From Crocinitomix sp. (GTDB lineage: Bacteria; Bacteroidota; Bacteroidia; Flavobacteriales_D; Crocinitomicaceae): a DNA stretch of 11,438 nucleotides. Below, piece after piece: positions 7,996 to 11,438 of the stretch. The notes beneath the pieces are model-generated. The model was not told the origin of the DNA. It searched no databases and worked only from the letters and a program-made list of their open reading frames with translations. The stretch covers positions 1 through 11,438 of the forward strand of contig JADZFJ010000209.1 of assembly GCA_020849935.1 (NCBI GenBank). Direction: 5' to 3'. A program made the translations under genes and the position numbers. Each line of letters starts with the position of its first letter. Position 1 is the first letter of the stretch.

Positions 7996-10900
7996 TTGAA
8001 TCCCATTTTGATTGTTAAATGTCGCGTAAGTAGAATCAAATTCAGAAACATAAATATTCTTAGAAATCGAAACCAAACACTCGCCAAAATAGGCATTCAT
8101 GGTGATCAAAAAACTTCCTGTATCTGGCAATGCGATGAGCGGAGCACCCTCTAACTCTCCAACCCAAACAATTTCTTCAGAAAACTCCCAATCTACACTA
8201 TCTGCCGGCGGTCTACTTACATCCACAAGAATAACGGTGTCTAGTTGAAAATTATAGGTTGAAAACAAAAATTCAGGGGTAGGTAAGGCACTAAATTCGT
8301 CAATAGTTGCACCAAATTCGTATAAACAATCCAACGAATCTTTCACCCAAATGGTATAGGTGCCAAAAGATAACCCTGAAATTACAGGGGAAGTTTGAAA
8401 TGAAATTCCATCCAAAGAGTATTCAAAAGGGGCTAAACCTGCCACTGGAGTTGCCACTATCGAACCACTTTCACCGTCACCGCAAGGTTGAAATCCTTCA
8501 AAATCTACCTCCGCCGCTGGTGGAATTTCAATAAAAAGCGTATCTGTGCCATAACATCCATCATCCCCAAACACTTCAACCACCGCAAAATCATCCACAC
8601 CTGCCGTATAAATCGCCTCATTAGCTACCGATCCATTGTCCCACAAATAAGTAATTCCTGAAATCTCACCAACGTATCCAACGGATAATAAAGCTTCGCT
8701 TTGGTCACACACTACCGTATCGTTGGCCAAAATCACATCAATTGAATTATCACTAATAATTTCCAAACTGTCAATCTCCGAACAGCCATTGTCATTTTTT
8801 GTCACGGTTAGGTAATACGTTCCTGGTTCAAAAACCGTCAACGGATTCGGACTGTCAACTATTCCTTCCCCTGTCCATGTCAAAACCGTATCTAAAAAAA
8901 TAGTCGATCCATTAAGTACCAAGGAATCGTTTGAACAATTTATTGAAGAAACAACAGGTAAAATAACCGTTGGTTTGGTAAAATCCGCAGCAATATTAAT
9001 ACCCGTAAAATTGAAACATCCATTTAGTGTATTTTGCGCCAAAATGTAATAATTTCCTCCTGCTTCGATGTTTATAATATCTCCAATTGGCGAGGTACTA
9101 TCAGCCTCTACCCAGTTTAAAATCGTTGACAAGGTGTCAGAATAACATTCAAGGGTCAACATTGGGGTGTAACAATCAATTGAGTCGAGTGGAAGATCCA
9201 CCGGCAAATCGTCGTATCCAATAATTTCAATATTAGGGCTGGGCTGATTTAAATAAACTAAAATAGGTGCGCCTAAACTGTCGATGCAGCCATTTTGATT
9301 ATTGATGGTGTAAAATTGATACTGACCCGGAAGATCAACAGAAATTGGGTTGGAAACGGTATCGCCAGAAGCCAATTTTATCCAAAAACAGGTGGTGTCC
9401 GTGGCATTGTTGCAAAAACCAAGGTAGGTTCGCACGGTATCATTGCAAGTTAAATCAAAAGGACCTGAAATTGGATCAAAATTTGGACGAATGGTATCTA
9501 AATCAACCGTTAATGTATCAAAATTTAAACATCCGATTTCATCCATCACGCGTAAGCGATAATTGCCCGCTTCGTCAATGAGTAAATCCTGTCCAAGCGA
9601 TTCAAAAAGGGCATCTCCCCCAACTGTATTCCACGAATACGTACCATCCACCCCTCCAGATTCGCCGTGTAACGTGAGTTCTGTTACGAGGCAAGACAAG
9701 GTTGTGTCAGCCCCAGCCATCGCCACAGGTAATGGGTTGGTGCGAATTGGAATACTAATTGGATTAGATTTTAACAAGGTGGTGGCGCTGATATTTCCAT
9801 TACAATTGCTAAATGCCGTTACCGTTAAAATTCCTTCGGTAAAACTTTCTGTGAATCGAATTGGCATTGTCCAAGAAGGGCCATCGCTTGAAAATAAAGT
9901 ATCTGTTAAATTTTCTGGAGCACCCGTGTTGCGCATATCAATTCCTGTCCCCGAAAACTCCCAGATATATCCATCGGCATAGTTAGCTTTTGCAACCGTG
10001 TAGGTTACGGTATCTGTCTGACAAATAGTGGTATCATAATGCGTAAACGTTTGCAAATTACTCGGCTCGAGGCAAAAAAGTGCAAGTCCTGTTTTTGGAG
10101 TGCCAACCACCGTATTGAGATTACTTGCTGAGACAAATAGAACGTTATTAATTATTTGGGCGCCAGATTGATCATTTACAGCTAGATTGTTTGAAAGGCC
10201 ATTCCAATCTTGCACGACAACGGGAACGCCAGGATTAATTTCATACCCATCTAAATAGTGTCCTGCTACTGCTGGTTGTGTTTGATAGATAAAATTTTTG
10301 TACAAATCAAAACTCGACGCAGCCTTTGCATTCGGATGCCCAAGGATTAATTCGTGGTCAATTTTATCTGTTCCATTGCTCGTTCGAATCACTTTTAAAT
10401 CTGTCATCCTATAGTCTAAACCATCCAAGTCCAACCCAACAATTAATAAAGAATCATTTAGGATAGAGACGTTATAATATTCATTTCGAGAGGATGTCAC
10501 AGGATTAAAAGTAACGATTCGTGATCCCGCGGCATTTAATTTGAAGATCCTTGCTCTGCCTGATCCGAGAATTGAAGCACCACATAGATAACTCACATTG
10601 CCAACTTTTTTGAAGGTATTAAAGGTATAATCATTCGGTGAGGTAATCGTAAATTCGGGATAGGCAAGAATTCCTCCATGGTAAATGTTAAAAGCGGCAC
10701 ATCCTGTACGAATGTCATAAGTTGTGGATTCTTTTGCCACCGAAAAGTCACCCGCTAACAGAACGGTATCTTTCCAAATGACGATATCTTTTACAACAGG
10801 TGAAACATAGGCGACTGAAGGATAAGCCAAGTCTGCATTCCAAGTTCCTAACGAATATGGGTGATCGTGAGGAACTCTTAGTCCTGTTTTGTAATAATCT

Positions 10901-11313
10901 AATTTAAGCACACCATTTCGTGTGCTGATAACTCCATCCACCGTTACGGAGGTGAAATTTCCTCCTAAAAAAAGAAAATATCTGTGATTGGACGGAAAAA
11001 TTAATGACAAGGTATCTTTAAATGCAACGGTAAAAATAGGTCCGTTGATATCGTCAATCACATTTAAATATGGACTCGTATTGACCGTAAAATCGTCCGC
11101 ATTGATATAGGCGATGTTTTTTACCGGATGCCCTGAAATACTTGTAAAATTTCCTACAACAATATAAACATTATTAAATTTATCAAAAGCTACATCATAA
11201 ATGACCCCTCCTGAATTTAAATTTAGATTAGGTAGGATTAATCCTTGGGAAAATATATTTCCAAAGAAAAAAAAGAAAATAAGACACGTTAAATATTTTA
11301 TTATATTAGCCAT
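7747..11313 (-). CDS. T9SS-secreted multidomain adhesin-like protein
   Basis: This 1188-residue cargo is read from ATG 11313, because the signal peptide MANIIKYLTCLIFFFFFGNIFS then begins correctly and ends before Q23. An in-frame ATG at 11385 would add 24 residues that spoil it. Residues about 25-430 are propeller-like, with blade motifs GNFT at 54 and 118, GDFS at 188 and a weaker GAS at 245, spaced 57-70 residues. Residues about 532-932 hold five Ig-like repeats, most with a paired Cys and a final Gly-Cys (for example C541 and C595). A SprB-type repeat lies at about 944-1003 (CGDGESGSI, then APFEYSLDG and GTYTIWVKDS). The end (about 1107-1188) is a type A sorting domain with YPNPTTG from 1111. 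The sorting domain means transport across the outer membrane by T9SS and cell-surface attachment or release. The architecture suggests adhesion; the ligand is unknown. Confidence 0.92.
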   Translation of the reverse strand: MANIIKYLTCLIFFFFFGNIFSQGLILPNLNLNSGGVIYDVAFDKFNNVYIVVGNFTSISGHPVKNIAYINADDFTVNTSPYLNVIDDINGPIFTVAFKDTLSLIFPSNHRYFLFLGGNFTSVTVDGVISTRNGVLKLDYYKTGLRVPHDHPYSLGTWNADLAYPSVAYVSPVVKDIVIWKDTVLLAGDFSVAKESTTYDIRTGCAAFNIYHGGILAYPEFTITSPNDYTFNTFKKVGNVSYLCGASILGSGRARIFKLNAAGSRIVTFNPVTSSRNEYYNVSILNDSLLIVGLDLDGLDYRMTDLKVIRTSNGTDKIDHELILGHPNAKAASSFDLYKNFIYQTQPAVAGHYLDGYEINPGVPVVVQDWNGLSNNLAVNDQSGAQIINNVLFVSASNLNTVVGTPKTGLALFCLEPSNLQTFTHYDTTICQTDTVTYTVAKANYADGYIWEFSGTGIDMRNTGAPENLTDTLFSSDGPSWTMPIRFTESFTEGILTVTAFSNCNGNISATTLLKSNPISIPIRTNPLPVAMAGADTTLSCLVTELTLHGESGGVDGTYSWNTVGGDALFESLGQDLLIDEAGNYRLRVMDEIGCLNFDTLTVDLDTIRPNFDPISGPFDLTCNDTVRTYLGFCNNATDTTCFWIKLASGDTVSNPISVDLPGQYQFYTINNQNGCIDSLGAPILVYLNQPSPNIEIIGYDDLPVDLPLDSIDCYTPMLTLECYSDTLSTILNWVEADSTSPIGDIINIEAGGNYYILAQNTLNGCFNFTGINIAADFTKPTVILPVVSSINCSNDSLVLNGSTIFLDTVLTWTGEGIVDSPNPLTVFEPGTYYLTVTKNDNGCSEIDSLEIISDNSIDVILANDTVVCDQSEALLSVGYVGEISGITYLWDNGSVANEAIYTAGVDDFAVVEVFGDDGCYGTDTLFIEIPPAAEVDFEGFQPCGDGESGSIVATPVAGLAPFEYSLDGISFQTSPVISGLSFGTYTIWVKDSLDCLYEFGATIDEFSALPTPEFLFSTYNFQLDTVILVDVSRPPADSVDWEFSEEIVWVGELEGAPLIALPDTGSFLITMNAYFGECLVSISKNIYVSEFDSTYATFNNQNGIQSLSLYPNPTTGIFTVSVDFFKKQRVSLSIQDMLGYVYEQQNFDETANILETFELSPSAVNGSYVLHIVSEYDAAYITFVLNR

Positions 11314-11438
11314 CCAAACTTTTGTAAAAATTTCTGTGATAGGGTCCCAGTTAATACAAATATTAAAAAAAATTTTAATATTCACATTATTTTTTAATGT
11401 ATATGTTGTTTTTTGTCAAAACTCGGCACTTTATGACA
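11314..11438 (-). promoter_or_regulatory. Candidate leader and promoter region of the operon
   Basis: This is the only non-coding stretch of note. On the minus strand it is very AT-rich and contains TAATATTTG (11365-11357). That resembles the Bacteroidota -7 element TAnnTTTG with one extra spacer base, and it would place a transcript start about 35 bases before the ATG at 11313. No clear -33 TTTG lies at the right distance. A TTTTG further upstream (near 11416-11420) has no good partner. There is no Shine-Dalgarno site before the ATG, which is common in this phylum. The assignment is weak. Confidence 0.25.
11359..11382. repeat. AT-rich inverted repeat ahead of the operon
   Basis: AATATTAAAA at 11359-11368 is the exact reverse complement of TTTTAATATT at 11373-11382, with a 4-base AAAA spacer. 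It lies 45-70 bases upstream of the chosen start of the adhesin-like gene. It could be a binding site for a dimeric regulator, a weak leader hairpin, or chance in very AT-rich DNA. Confidence 0.45.

Noticed and set aside
9563..9982. Plus-strand open frame of 139 codons inside the adhesin-like gene
   Set aside because: It lies antisense to five clearly coding Ig-like repeats, has no upstream ribosome site and its product looks like no real protein.
1..11438. RNA genes, CRISPR arrays, insertion sequences and intrinsic terminators
   Set aside because: Genes abut from end to end, and I saw no tRNA-like folds, regular direct repeats, transposase motifs or GC-rich hairpins followed by T runs.

Overview
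The window reads as accessory surface or secretion DNA from a member of the Bacteroidota. The evidence is a C-terminal type IX secretion (T9SS) sorting domain with a YPNPTTG motif, a SprB-type repeat, four signal peptides that all appear to be cut just before a Gln (the Bacteroidetes 'Q-rule'), weak or absent Shine-Dalgarno sites, and roughly 40% GC. The exact lineage cannot be told from this sequence.

All genes lie on the minus strand and fill almost the whole window, so they read right to left. In order of transcription: (1) 11313-7747, a 1188-residue T9SS cargo or adhesin with a propeller-like N-terminal region, Ig-like repeats, one SprB repeat and a type A sorting domain. (2) 7747-6002, a 581-residue outer-membrane beta-barrel. 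(3) 6002-4707, a 431-residue exported protein of unknown function. (4) 4697 to beyond position 1, a very large exported protein (at least 1565 residues, 3' end outside the window). It has a TANFOR-like N-terminus, two fibronectin type III-like domains, a zinc-metallopeptidase-like domain (HEIAHGTFGLEH) and a long C-terminal region of different base composition.

The genes are joined by TGATG and TAATG overlaps and a 9-base gap, so they almost certainly form one operon. Its promoter would lie at the far right end of the window, within or beyond 11314-11438. There is no non-coding stretch above 125 bases, and I see no RNA gene, insertion sequence or CRISPR array.

The most interesting feature is gene 4. 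A conserved-looking chassis ends at a DEEDGG motif coded across a run of seven G. There the GC content falls from about 45% to about 32%, and a long C-terminal region without recognisable domains follows. This layout would suit a surface-displayed or secreted effector with an exchangeable C-terminus, carried beside its own cargo adhesin, barrel and exported partner. That working model is inference. The last part of gene 4 and whatever follows it lie outside the window.
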